This document shows positions 1-8,395 of a stretch of 64,000 nt of DNA, piece after piece (the first letter of the stretch is position 1; every line of letters begins with the position of its first letter). Made by a program: the position numbers and the translations under genes. Location: the NCBI GenBank assembly GCA_016793775.1, contig JAEULK010000029.1, forward strand, positions 1 through 64,000, written 5' to 3'. The notes under the pieces were generated by a model, which was given only the letters and a program-made list of their open reading frames with translations, did no database searches and had not been told where the DNA came from. Source of the DNA: Sphingopyxis sp. (GTDB lineage: Bacteria; Pseudomonadota; Alphaproteobacteria; Sphingomonadales; Sphingomonadaceae).

Positions 1-98
1 CAGCGCAAGGCCATCTTCAACAAACCAGCATCATATTATCCGAAAAGGGGGTCCCTCTTCGACGCCGATCGGGGGTCCCTTTTGAACGCCGTTTGACA
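1..98 (+). mobile_element. right end of an IS21-type insertion element (partial)
   Basis: Two 24-bp tandem units, each starting GGGGGTCCCT and continuing to ACGCCG, lie at 47-70 and 71-94 and are followed by TTTGACA ending in CA at 98. Repeated transposase-binding units close to a terminal CA are typical of IS21-family (istA/istB) ends. The rest of the element would lie left of the window, so no transposase is visible. The boundary coincides with the point where the neighbouring helicase stops looking like its family. Assignment to IS21 is from family knowledge, not a database match. Confidence 0.55.
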
Positions 99-1784
99 CC
101 CGTCCCAGACCTTCCCGCCGCTGAGAACGATGGCTTCAGCGGCGGCACACCCCATGCCGCTCGAGGTTCGGATCACCGATTGCGGGGGAACGCATGCCAG
201 GAGATCGACCGCGAAGTTGCCAAGCTCGCGAGCTGCCTCGACGAGTTCTGTCACTCGTCCCGGTTCTGCCGCGAGGTCGCCCTCGAAGATGATCACGCGT
301 CCTCCGTTGGCGTCTGAGTTCGGAACGAGGTCCCAATCGTCCAGCCCCAAGCCCCCTGCGACGTCAGCCACGAACGACGCCACATTCGCCTTCATCCTCA
401 GGCACTTCCTGAGCCTGCGCATTGTCGATTGGCCCTTGGCCAGATCTGACGTCCAGTCGGCGACCGAATTCCGCACATACTGGTCCACGCCGTCGGAGAC
501 AACAAGCCGTCTCGGGCCATAAACTGCGTTGAGGATGGCGATCTCATCACTGGGCCAATCCTGGCCTTCGTCGACGAACACCAGATCCCAGTCGAAATCG
601 GTCGCGTCGGCCCGCATAATCGACGCGAGGTCCTCTGGCGTGACCGCGCCACTGCGCAGGTAGTTCAGCAGCGAGGACTTGTGCCCGTCATAGTCATCGA
701 GGAACCCGGAATAGTCGGCAATGATGCCGAGTTTCAGCATGAGCCTCCCAATGAAGCCATGCACGGTTTCGATCGCGACGCCGCCGCCCTCTACGCCGCG
801 AGGGACGCCTAGAAGCGCCATCGTACGCCGCATATCGGCGACCAGAGCCTTGTTGAACGTCAGGACGAGTGAGCGCTGGCCGGACTGATCGAACGCGCGG
901 AACGCCATCTGGAGGAGAATGACCGTCTTCCCGACGCCGCCTCGACCCTTGAGCAGAATCTGGCGCTCGCCTAAATCCTCGAGCCACACGTCCGGCAGGG
1001 CGGTCTTCGCGATCAGGTCCATGCGGCGCCTGTCCAACGGGGTCGGCTCAAGGGTTGTGAACAGCGGCGAGTTGGGTGCAATCAATCGGTCGAACGCCTC
1101 CTCGCTGCCAAAGGAGAGCGTGACTCGTCGGCCTTGCTCCCTGGGGCCCGTCACCTGTCCTAGCACGTTCAAGATGCGCTCGAAGCTCGTGTCGCTCGCG
1201 ATGCAGACGTGGGGACGCGGCGGTAGGTCGCGCTCCTTCAGGCCGGTGAATAGCACTAAGTTCTGCACGTGGACGTAATCCAGCCCAAAACGATCGAGCC
1301 ACTTCTTGAACTCGAACATCTGCGCCCTGTTCTTTTCGGTCACACATTCCCAAGAAGGCTGGCCGTTGCGAACATAGCGCACCGACGCAACGGAGTTCTC
1401 GAACCGGACTCCGGTCGCGGTGTGCGACTTCACCTCAATCACGAGGGCGAAGTTCCGGACCTTCGCTGACTTGGGTGTGAAAGGTTCGCCATCGCGCGGG
1501 TAAAACTTCCATTCTACGTCGAACTGGCGAGCCTCAGCGAAGGTGCCGATGACGACGAGGTCGAGATCCTCGATTTTCTGGCCGTGCATCTTTAACCCAA
1601 CGAAAATCCGCACCATGTCTGTCTTGCTGCGCGCAAGATCGGGCCAGAGATCCAGCAGCCGCCGCTCGAGCCGCTTGGCGGCAGCGTATTCGTCGCCATC
1701 GGTCACGCCAGAGATGATAATCAATGCACGATACTCTCGGTGACCACTGTCAGCACATCTCTCAACGCAGCACCTCTTCCTCAA
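36..1784 (-). CDS. truncated SF1 helicase with N-terminal nuclease-related domain
   Basis: Last gene of the accessory operon. Residues about 55-125 resemble a NERD or PD-(D/E)xK nuclease fold (DLVVIG, then VIEVKS). A UvrD-like ATPase follows: Walker A GRGGVGKT at 280-287 and Walker B VFVDEGQDWP further on. The family continues with a motif V/VI region after a KVWDG-type segment. Here KVWDG is followed at once by residues encoded by the terminal repeats of the IS-like element, and the frame stops at 36. The protein is therefore probably cut short and lacks motifs V-VI. The frame opens with TTG at 1784, overlapping the upstream stop; TTG at 1724, preceded by GAGAG, is an alternative start. Likely role is DNA unwinding or cleavage in defence; activity is doubtful after truncation. 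Confidence 0.7.
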   Translation of the reverse strand: MRKRCCVERCADSGHREYRALIIISGVTDGDEYAAAKRLERRLLDLWPDLARSKTDMVRIFVGLKMHGQKIEDLDLVVIGTFAEARQFDVEWKFYPRDGEPFTPKSAKVRNFALVIEVKSHTATGVRFENSVASVRYVRNGQPSWECVTEKNRAQMFEFKKWLDRFGLDYVHVQNLVLFTGLKERDLPPRPHVCIASDTSFERILNVLGQVTGPREQGRRVTLSFGSEEAFDRLIAPNSPLFTTLEPTPLDRRRMDLIAKTALPDVWLEDLGERQILLKGRGGVGKTVILLQMAFRAFDQSGQRSLVLTFNKALVADMRRTMALLGVPRGVEGGGVAIETVHGFIGRLMLKLGIIADYSGFLDDYDGHKSSLLNYLRSGAVTPEDLASIMRADATDFDWDLVFVDEGQDWPSDEIAILNAVYGPRRLVVSDGVDQYVRNSVADWTSDLAKGQSTMRRLRKCLRMKANVASFVADVAGGLGLDDWDLVPNSDANGGRVIIFEGDLAAEPGRVTELVEAARELGNFAVDLLACVPPQSVIRTSSGMGCAAAEAIVLSGGKVWDGCQTAFKRDPRSASKRDPLFG

Positions 1785-4700
1785 CCGTCCGTGTCGCGGC
1801 GGGGAGGTTGCCCCTCACCAGGAGTTCATTGACCGGAATGACCTCGCCACCGTCCCACTTCTCCCGCAGTTCGGCGATGACGGGATCCGCCGGATGGTCG
1901 GCCGTGAGGGGGCCGGCGATCGCTATCACGATCTTTGCGCCATCGGCGCGCGTCGCCAGAATGGGCACGACGACATTTCCCATGCCAGATACCGTCACCG
2001 TCGCGTCGCCCTCGTAGGTCATACCATTGCCCGTGTTCCGCTTAAGATCGAGTAGTAGAATCCGGGTGGACGCCGCCACACGCTGAGGACTGAACGGCTG
2101 CATGTTGTCAGTTAGGAGGAACTCCACGAGTTCCGCACCGACGTGCCGGTCGAGTTGCCCATGCTCGAACTTGTTCTTGAAGCTACGTAGGCAGCGGTAG
2201 CAGGAGGAATCGCAGTTCTCCTCGCAGGTCTTCATTACCTTGAGCGCGCGCTGGAACAGTTCTAGCCCGCGACCAGCCAGTTGTCGGGCAAAGCCAGCAC
2301 CACCAGGCAGCGTGTCGTAAAGGAAGATTTCGGCCTCGAGGCCTGCCTTGCCTGCGGGCGTCAGCGCCGGCCGATATTCGGCCATCATCTCGCCCGGCTC
2401 GACCTCAAGGATGCCGCAGGCGGCCTTCGCCATCGCTTCGCTTACCGTCCGCAAGGCGACATCCGTGGGATAGTAACCCGGCTTCAGCTTCAGGGGCGCC
2501 TCGACGCGGAGCGAGAAGAGCGCGATGTCGGTGATGAAATCGGTCCCTAGGACAATGTGTCTGGAGGTCCGCGTCCCGGGGCAGGTGGGCTCCTTGTCCG
2601 GATACGGCTTCGGATGCGGAGCGAACATCGACGCCGTGCCTTCAGCGGAAGATTCGATGCGACCGCACAACGTGCAGTAGTTGTATCCCTCATGCTTGGG
2701 GCCGGTGTTCGACACCAGAAGATGCTCCCGGTTCGGCATAACGCGGATGCGGTCGTTCACAAACGTCCACTTATCGTCGTCGGCGGGCGTCGGCATCACT
2801 AGCTTCGCCCGCGTCGCGTAGCTAGTTTCTGGCATATCGTCCGGTGAGGTGACCTCCTCTTGATCCACCCGGTGCGCGAAGCCAGGTGGCCTTAGCCAAT
2901 ATTGCGTCGGGCCGAACGTCTCCTCCGAGCCGCACGCATGACAATCTGTGATTGTATCGCGCTCCAGACCCTCGTCGATTTTCACCGTTTCGGCGAACCC
3001 GCACTCGCTACACTCTCGGTAGAGCCGGCGGTTCTGCCAAGCGTCAAACCGATCCTCCGACATCGGAGAGTAGATGGCACCCGAGGTGTAGCACTTGCCT
3101 GAAATCCAGACCTGCTTGCCGGGGGCGTATTGCGACAGTGCGACCGGCAGTCCCTGCGACGGCGCGAAGCGCATTACCGGTTTGTACTGGGTTGAGCGCT
3201 CCAGATCGAAGACGCTGAAAGTCGCGACGTCCGTCGGGAACGCATAGCGCGGCAGAACACCCTTGTAGAGCAGGCGGTCGAGCAGCGTGCCGGTTACCGC
3301 CTTCTGGGGAGGAGCCTCCTCACCAACCTCCTCCTGCACCTCGTTGTCACCTTCTTTGGCGTCGTCATCGTCCTCTATCTCGACTTTCGCGCCGCCGACC
3401 GAATCACTGGCAATCGCGGCCTCGACTGCGGTGATGCAATCCTCGGCCATCCCGTCGAGCAGCGCTTGCCGGACCTCGCCCGACACCTCATGGGGAATCC
3501 ATCCAGACACCCGGGATTTGAGGTCGGCCTCATTGTCCAGAAGCCACTGCTTGAAGTCGGCCGCGTTAAGCGTGGCTCCAGACGTCTTGAAGCCTTCAAC
3601 CGAACCGAGAACCGAGAACAGGTCGGGGTTGGACGTGGGATCGAACTTCGGGAGGCGGACCTGATGATACGACTGCAACAAGTATGCCCGGATGTGCCGC
3701 TTTACGATATCGGGATTGTCTAGCGTCAGCCTCGGATCGATGACCTTCCCCGAAATCATCTCCTTCGGCTCCCTAAAGTAATGTTCGTCGTGGCTGTCGG
3801 CGCTGCCGAAAGCGACGACCGTCGCTACCGCGTTGCCGCGGCGCCCTGCGCGGCCCGCGCGCTGCTGGTAGTTGGCCCGGCCGGGCGGCATGTTGCGGAG
3901 CGCGACGCCGGAAAGGGCGCCGATGTCGATCCCCACTTCCATCGTGGTGGTGCTCGACAGTACATCGATGGCCGTCGACTGCCCAGCCGTGGCTCCCCAG
4001 TCGAGGTCCACGTCTTGGAACAGCAGTTCGTTCACCTCGGCCATCGAGAACACGTCGTCGCTCTGGGGAGCGTTCAACTGGGCGGTGTGCTCGGCCGCGA
4101 TCAGCGCCATAGGGATCTCGGGAGGATCCGCCAGCGCCCCTAGGACGGGCGAGCGGTAGTACCCCTTGCGCGCGGAGAAGACGCTGTCCTCGACGGGGTC
4201 GAGGGCCGCGACCTGATCGCTGCCGCAGTCCAGGCAGTGTGGGATGGTCCGCACGGGACGGTGGACCGACTTGCAGTCCGTGCAACGCCGCCACTCGCCA
4301 TTTAATTCGAGGGATAAGTTCTGGCCCGCGAGCCGGCGAAAGCCACCGTCCATATCGGTCGTGAATATGTTGAGCAGGATCGGCGTCCAGGCCTTGAACG
4401 ACTTACGGGCTGCGGGGTCCTTGAGGACCGTGTCCATCGCCTTGAACGTGCCCTTGCGGGAATTCACGCTCGTACCTTTGCCCGCGGGGCGCTTATACCA
4501 TGCCATCGGCATCGTGTTCAGCCAGAAGCCAACCGAGCGCCAGCAGCGCAGCCACGCCCTCGCTAGCGCGACCTTGTCCTCGTCGGTTTCCGCAATCCCC
4601 GGGATCGGCGGGAGCGCGTGCAGCTCTTTGGTCTTGTTGGCACGCTCGCGGATCGACGCGAGCGCGAGCGCCTCCAGGCCCAGATACTTGTCCTGGACGG

Positions 4701-7305
4701 TCTTCACGATGTCGTCCAGCAGCGCTGCAGGCGGCGTCTCCCCCCGTACCTCCATCCACAGCATCGTCAGCCGGTTTTCGTCTGCCGTCGCGTTCTCCGC
4801 AATGCCTTTCGCAACCATCTCCTCCGCGGTAGAGAAGTTCTCCCCGGACTTCCGCTCGGGCCGCAGGCGAACGCCAAGCGCCTGCGAAGCCAGCATCACC
4901 GCGAGATAGAGTTCCTCGAGGCTAAGCATCTGCTGGACCATCGTCGGCTTCGCAAGCAGGTCGTATCCCCAGATGATCAAAGAGCGCAGCGCGTCGCGCA
5001 CGGAATACATCTGCAGATTGGGCGCCAGCCGCGCAGCGACCTGACGCGAATCCGAGAAGACGAGGACCTTACGCCCGCGGAGCGGCGCGAACCGGCTCGG
5101 GGCTTGCTTGCCGGGGGGCTGCACGGCCAACTGGCGGGAGACAATCGCCTGGAACGGCTGATCACCCTTGGTCTGGTGGTTCTGGACCGTTGTGCGGCCC
5201 CGTGCCGTCTGCCCGCACACGCCGCAGGGCACGAACTGGCCGCGCCGTTCCGAATTCGTGTCGACCTCACCATCCTCTCCGACCGCTGGCGCCTGACGCT
5301 CCTTCCTAATGTAGACGGTGCGCGTCCGCTGGCCGGCCGAAAGTCGGCCAGTGTCGAGATCGTATTCAGCGATCTCGGCGACATCAGGCCGTCTCGGCCG
5401 TTCCAGCAGCAGGTCGAGGTCTAGAAGCGGCAGGGTTTCGCCGCCCGTCATGCGCAGCCTGCGGCCAGGTTCGGACCAGAGGGCGTCCGGCGAGTCGACG
5501 TCGTCCGAATACGCCCTTGCGTACCCCGAACCACAACTCCGGCAGGTGAAGAACTCCAATACCCGCGACCCGCATCCGCAGACGTCGTGCGGCTGGCTGT
5601 ACATCTTGCCGCTGATGCCGGTGCGCTCCTCCTCGCCGAGTTCCGAGCAGTCGGGGTCCATGCACACCCACAGACCCGGGAGCCCGCGGTAGAAATTGTG
5701 CACGCGGCATGGCAGCGGGCCCGACGCATCGGGCTGCTCGCGCGCTACGCTGCCGATCGCGAGAAGGGCCGTGACGGCCGCGTCAGCGATCTCCAGCGAA
5801 TCAGGGAAAAGCTCCGCGCCGAGTTCGGCGACCGGTTGGGCGGCACCCATGGTGGTGTTGACGAGCCGCCCAAGCGGCGCGAAGTCCTTCAACGCCTCGA
5901 ACAGATCGCGCTCGATGCCTGCCGACGGCGTCACGCCGCGATGGCCGAGGAACGGCGCGATCGCTGCCGCGCGGTCTGCTTCGTCCGGCGAATAGAACAA
6001 CGGGAGGTCGAGGGCCGCCAAGACCTCAGCGTCCGCCTTGCTGCCGACCGCCGCGTTGGCCCGAAAGTCTAGGTCGCCCGTGACGGCCACGAACGTCTCG
6101 GGCGGCACGCCGGAAAGTTGGGCACCAAACTCGGTCGCATATTCCTTACTGTCGAAGCTCGCGGTCGCGCAGATAACCTGGAAGCGCTCGGCAGAGATGT
6201 CGAGGCGGTCACGGAGTCTTCGGAGCAGAAGCCCGACCTCGGCGCCCGCCGCACCGCGGTAAAGATGGGCCTCGTCGAGGACGACGGTGAACTTCTCGAC
6301 GGGGTTGGCCGCCAGCCAAGTGCGCGTGCTGTCGAAGATCGTCCGCTCGATCGGCCGCATCATCATATATTCGAGCATCGAGTAGTTGGTCACCATCAGG
6401 TCCGGGCACGAAGCCTGGACCTCGTGGCGGGTGATCAGTTCAGAGTCCTCCGGAAGCGTCGTCGCGCGAAGGAATTCGTCCTGCTTGGGGTCGTACCAAC
6501 GCGACCCCTTCGCCCCGAACCACCTGTCGAGATCGGGTTTCGCCGGCCACTTCCCACGTTCCTGCAACTGCGAGCGAAGCCGCGCCGCGCGTTCCTGATC
6601 CTCGGAGACGGGACCAGCCGCTTGGCGCTCGATCTCGACGTAGAACTCCTCAAAGGAGGCGAGCTTCCGTCCATCCTTCTTACCTGATCGAACCCCGGCA
6701 TACGGCGTTCGGCTGGTGTAGCGTGCGAAACGCGGTGGGCGCCCCGCCCAGGTGTTGAAGTGATCGACGAGGTCCGTATCGCCGAAGATGGCACGCAGAC
6801 GGCCCAACTGGTCGTTGACCAGGGCGTTCATCGGATAGAGCAGCAGCGCCCGCATAGCCGGCTGCGCGAAGGACGTCGGTCGCTCCGCCGCCTCGCGGGC
6901 AAACTTGCCCAGGATGGGGAGCAAGAAGGATTCGGTTTTACCCGAACCCGTGCCGGTCATGATGACAAGGTTGCGTCCATCGATCAGCGCGTGCCGGACC
7001 GCATCGCCCTGATGTCGGTAGGGAGGGTCGAACAGCAGGCGGGGACGGTCTTCGCGGACACTCGACAGCTTCTCAAAGATCGTGCGGGCGGCCGGCGGCA
7101 AACCCTCGACCTCGCTGAATCTCGCGCCGACCTGGTAGCGCGGTGTCGTCTCGAGGAATGGCTCCTGGTGCGTGACGCCGGTCCGGTCCAGCAGCGTCCT
7201 GCGCTGGTCGATTAGCGTGGACGCACCGATGTGGTAGGTCGCCTCGATGTATTCCTTCAGCGAGGAATGGAGACGGTCAATCGTCTCCTGGATTGTGGTC
7301 GACAT
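1762..7305 (-). CDS. large DEAD/DEAH helicase with DUF1998-like C-terminus (DruE/MrfA-like)
   Basis: An 1847-aa SF2 helicase. Walker A TGTGSGKT is near residue 120, motif Ia LLYPMNALVNDQ near 160, DEAH with VVLDEAHLYRGAAG near 345, motif III CATAS follows, and motif VI QQRAGRAGRRG lies in the second half. Several CxxC zinc-knuckle pairs separate and follow the helicase lobes (for example CGVCG, CTDC, CSEC, CTLC). The C-terminus has PGGAGFARQL and a C-x3-C-x3-C-x2-C cluster (CEENCDSSCYRC), the signature of DUF1998/MZB-type helicases such as DruE, DrmB-related proteins and MrfA. I place the start at ATG 7305 because AGGGGG lies just upstream; a GTG at 7353 would overlap the previous gene. It starts 13 nt after the 358-aa gene. 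Likely the DNA-translocating core of a defence system; which one is inference. Confidence 0.85.
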   Translation of the reverse strand: MSTTIQETIDRLHSSLKEYIEATYHIGASTLIDQRRTLLDRTGVTHQEPFLETTPRYQVGARFSEVEGLPPAARTIFEKLSSVREDRPRLLFDPPYRHQGDAVRHALIDGRNLVIMTGTGSGKTESFLLPILGKFAREAAERPTSFAQPAMRALLLYPMNALVNDQLGRLRAIFGDTDLVDHFNTWAGRPPRFARYTSRTPYAGVRSGKKDGRKLASFEEFYVEIERQAAGPVSEDQERAARLRSQLQERGKWPAKPDLDRWFGAKGSRWYDPKQDEFLRATTLPEDSELITRHEVQASCPDLMVTNYSMLEYMMMRPIERTIFDSTRTWLAANPVEKFTVVLDEAHLYRGAAGAEVGLLLRRLRDRLDISAERFQVICATASFDSKEYATEFGAQLSGVPPETFVAVTGDLDFRANAAVGSKADAEVLAALDLPLFYSPDEADRAAAIAPFLGHRGVTPSAGIERDLFEALKDFAPLGRLVNTTMGAAQPVAELGAELFPDSLEIADAAVTALLAIGSVAREQPDASGPLPCRVHNFYRGLPGLWVCMDPDCSELGEEERTGISGKMYSQPHDVCGCGSRVLEFFTCRSCGSGYARAYSDDVDSPDALWSEPGRRLRMTGGETLPLLDLDLLLERPRRPDVAEIAEYDLDTGRLSAGQRTRTVYIRKERQAPAVGEDGEVDTNSERRGQFVPCGVCGQTARGRTTVQNHQTKGDQPFQAIVSRQLAVQPPGKQAPSRFAPLRGRKVLVFSDSRQVAARLAPNLQMYSVRDALRSLIIWGYDLLAKPTMVQQMLSLEELYLAVMLASQALGVRLRPERKSGENFSTAEEMVAKGIAENATADENRLTMLWMEVRGETPPAALLDDIVKTVQDKYLGLEALALASIRERANKTKELHALPPIPGIAETDEDKVALARAWLRCWRSVGFWLNTMPMAWYKRPAGKGTSVNSRKGTFKAMDTVLKDPAARKSFKAWTPILLNIFTTDMDGGFRRLAGQNLSLELNGEWRRCTDCKSVHRPVRTIPHCLDCGSDQVAALDPVEDSVFSARKGYYRSPVLGALADPPEIPMALIAAEHTAQLNAPQSDDVFSMAEVNELLFQDVDLDWGATAGQSTAIDVLSSTTTMEVGIDIGALSGVALRNMPPGRANYQQRAGRAGRRGNAVATVVAFGSADSHDEHYFREPKEMISGKVIDPRLTLDNPDIVKRHIRAYLLQSYHQVRLPKFDPTSNPDLFSVLGSVEGFKTSGATLNAADFKQWLLDNEADLKSRVSGWIPHEVSGEVRQALLDGMAEDCITAVEAAIASDSVGGAKVEIEDDDDAKEGDNEVQEEVGEEAPPQKAVTGTLLDRLLYKGVLPRYAFPTDVATFSVFDLERSTQYKPVMRFAPSQGLPVALSQYAPGKQVWISGKCYTSGAIYSPMSEDRFDAWQNRRLYRECSECGFAETVKIDEGLERDTITDCHACGSEETFGPTQYWLRPPGFAHRVDQEEVTSPDDMPETSYATRAKLVMPTPADDDKWTFVNDRIRVMPNREHLLVSNTGPKHEGYNYCTLCGRIESSAEGTASMFAPHPKPYPDKEPTCPGTRTSRHIVLGTDFITDIALFSLRVEAPLKLKPGYYPTDVALRTVSEAMAKAACGILEVEPGEMMAEYRPALTPAGKAGLEAEIFLYDTLPGGAGFARQLAGRGLELFQRALKVMKTCEENCDSSCYRCLRSFKNKFEHGQLDRHVGAELVEFLLTDNMQPFSPQRVAASTRILLLDLKRNTGNGMTYEGDATVTVSGMGNVVVPILATRADGAKIVIAIAGPLTADHPADPVIAELREKWDGGEVIPVNELLVRGNLPAATRTVEEEVLR

Positions 7306-7318
7306 CTTCAGGACCCCC

Positions 7319-8395
7319 TCATTCGGCTGTCCCCGCGAGGAACAGCATCTCACTTAGAAACTTCTCTTCGGTCGCGACCTCTGTCTCTGGAACGAGAAAC
7401 GAAAGGAGGCATCCTGCGGGATCGATCTCGCTCCCGATTACAGCAAGCCGCTTCCGTGCCCACATCGGAATCGGGAAGAAGAAGTCCAGAATCGAGTTCC
7501 CTCCGGCTTCGCGCAACCGGTATTCCTGCGGGCGGCCGGCGACCGTATCGATCGCCATCTGGATCCGCCACGCGGCGTCGCAGCCGCGCCACCTGTCGCC
7601 ATGTAGCGGCAGGTCCAACAGTTTCCGCGGCTGACCATCGACGAGTTGCGCATAGCCCCACAGGTCGGATCCGAACGTCTGCGGCCTACGGACCACGAAG
7701 TTGCCCGTCAGCGTCCCCGGCGATGTCCATCTTCCCTTGTAGCTTCGAGCCCTTCGCGATCCGTCGAGGACGATCATGTCGGGTATTTCTCCAGATGCTG
7801 GCAACCCGTTGAGCTTTGTATCGTGAAGCGTGATTAGGTCCTTGGCGCTGACAGGTTTTGGGTGTTTCAGCCAGGCGCTCTCGGACAGGTGCCGCAAACC
7901 AAGGTCGTGCAGGGCTGTGGCCAAGTCCTCCGTCGGAAGCGGGGTGATGGACCTGATGCCGCGGCGGTTCTCGACCCGCGACCTCATCTCCGTAGGCAGC
8001 GGAGTCTGCTCGTCCGCGGAGAGCCCTAGCACGAAGGCCGTACCGCCGGGTCGGACGACATAGCCGGGTGGCGCCGCGACCAGCCAAGTGCCGCGCACCT
8101 GCTCGCCTTCGAGCGCGACGTCGCCCAATTCCAGAAGATCGCCGATCGCCACCAGCGATTCGATCGAAGCCTCGACGAGGTCTACGAAGGTCGCGACATC
8201 ATCGACCAGCCCGTGGTGGCTGTCGACCATCCGGCGCACGAGTGTGCGCGGTGAGCACGGGCAAAGGAAGCCGGCGAGCCGCCGGACAGCGGCCGACAAG
8301 TAGCAAGCGCTCAAAATTCCCTCATCGCCTCTTTCAAGGCCCAATGATGAATAGGCTGTGCCAATGACGGCGTGCTCGTCGATGGCTTCGATCAT
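7319..8395 (-). CDS. unknown protein of helicase-linked defence-like operon (358 aa)
   Basis: Second gene of the operon. Its ATG overlaps the stop of the 946-aa gene as ATGA, so the two are probably translationally coupled, and it is followed after 13 nt by the DUF1998 helicase. I recognise no domain. There is no signal peptide or membrane segment, and the fold looks mixed alpha/beta. The C-terminal third has a hydrophobic aromatic stretch (SILDFFFPIPMWARKR) and ends in an acidic helix. It may be a DNA-recognition or bridging subunit for the helicase; this is inference from position only. Confidence 0.75.
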   Translation of the reverse strand: MIEAIDEHAVIGTAYSSLGLERGDEGILSACYLSAAVRRLAGFLCPCSPRTLVRRMVDSHHGLVDDVATFVDLVEASIESLVAIGDLLELGDVALEGEQVRGTWLVAAPPGYVVRPGGTAFVLGLSADEQTPLPTEMRSRVENRRGIRSITPLPTEDLATALHDLGLRHLSESAWLKHPKPVSAKDLITLHDTKLNGLPASGEIPDMIVLDGSRRARSYKGRWTSPGTLTGNFVVRRPQTFGSDLWGYAQLVDGQPRKLLDLPLHGDRWRGCDAAWRIQMAIDTVAGRPQEYRLREAGGNSILDFFFPIPMWARKRLAVIGSEIDPAGCLLSFLVPETEVATEEKFLSEMLFLAGTAE

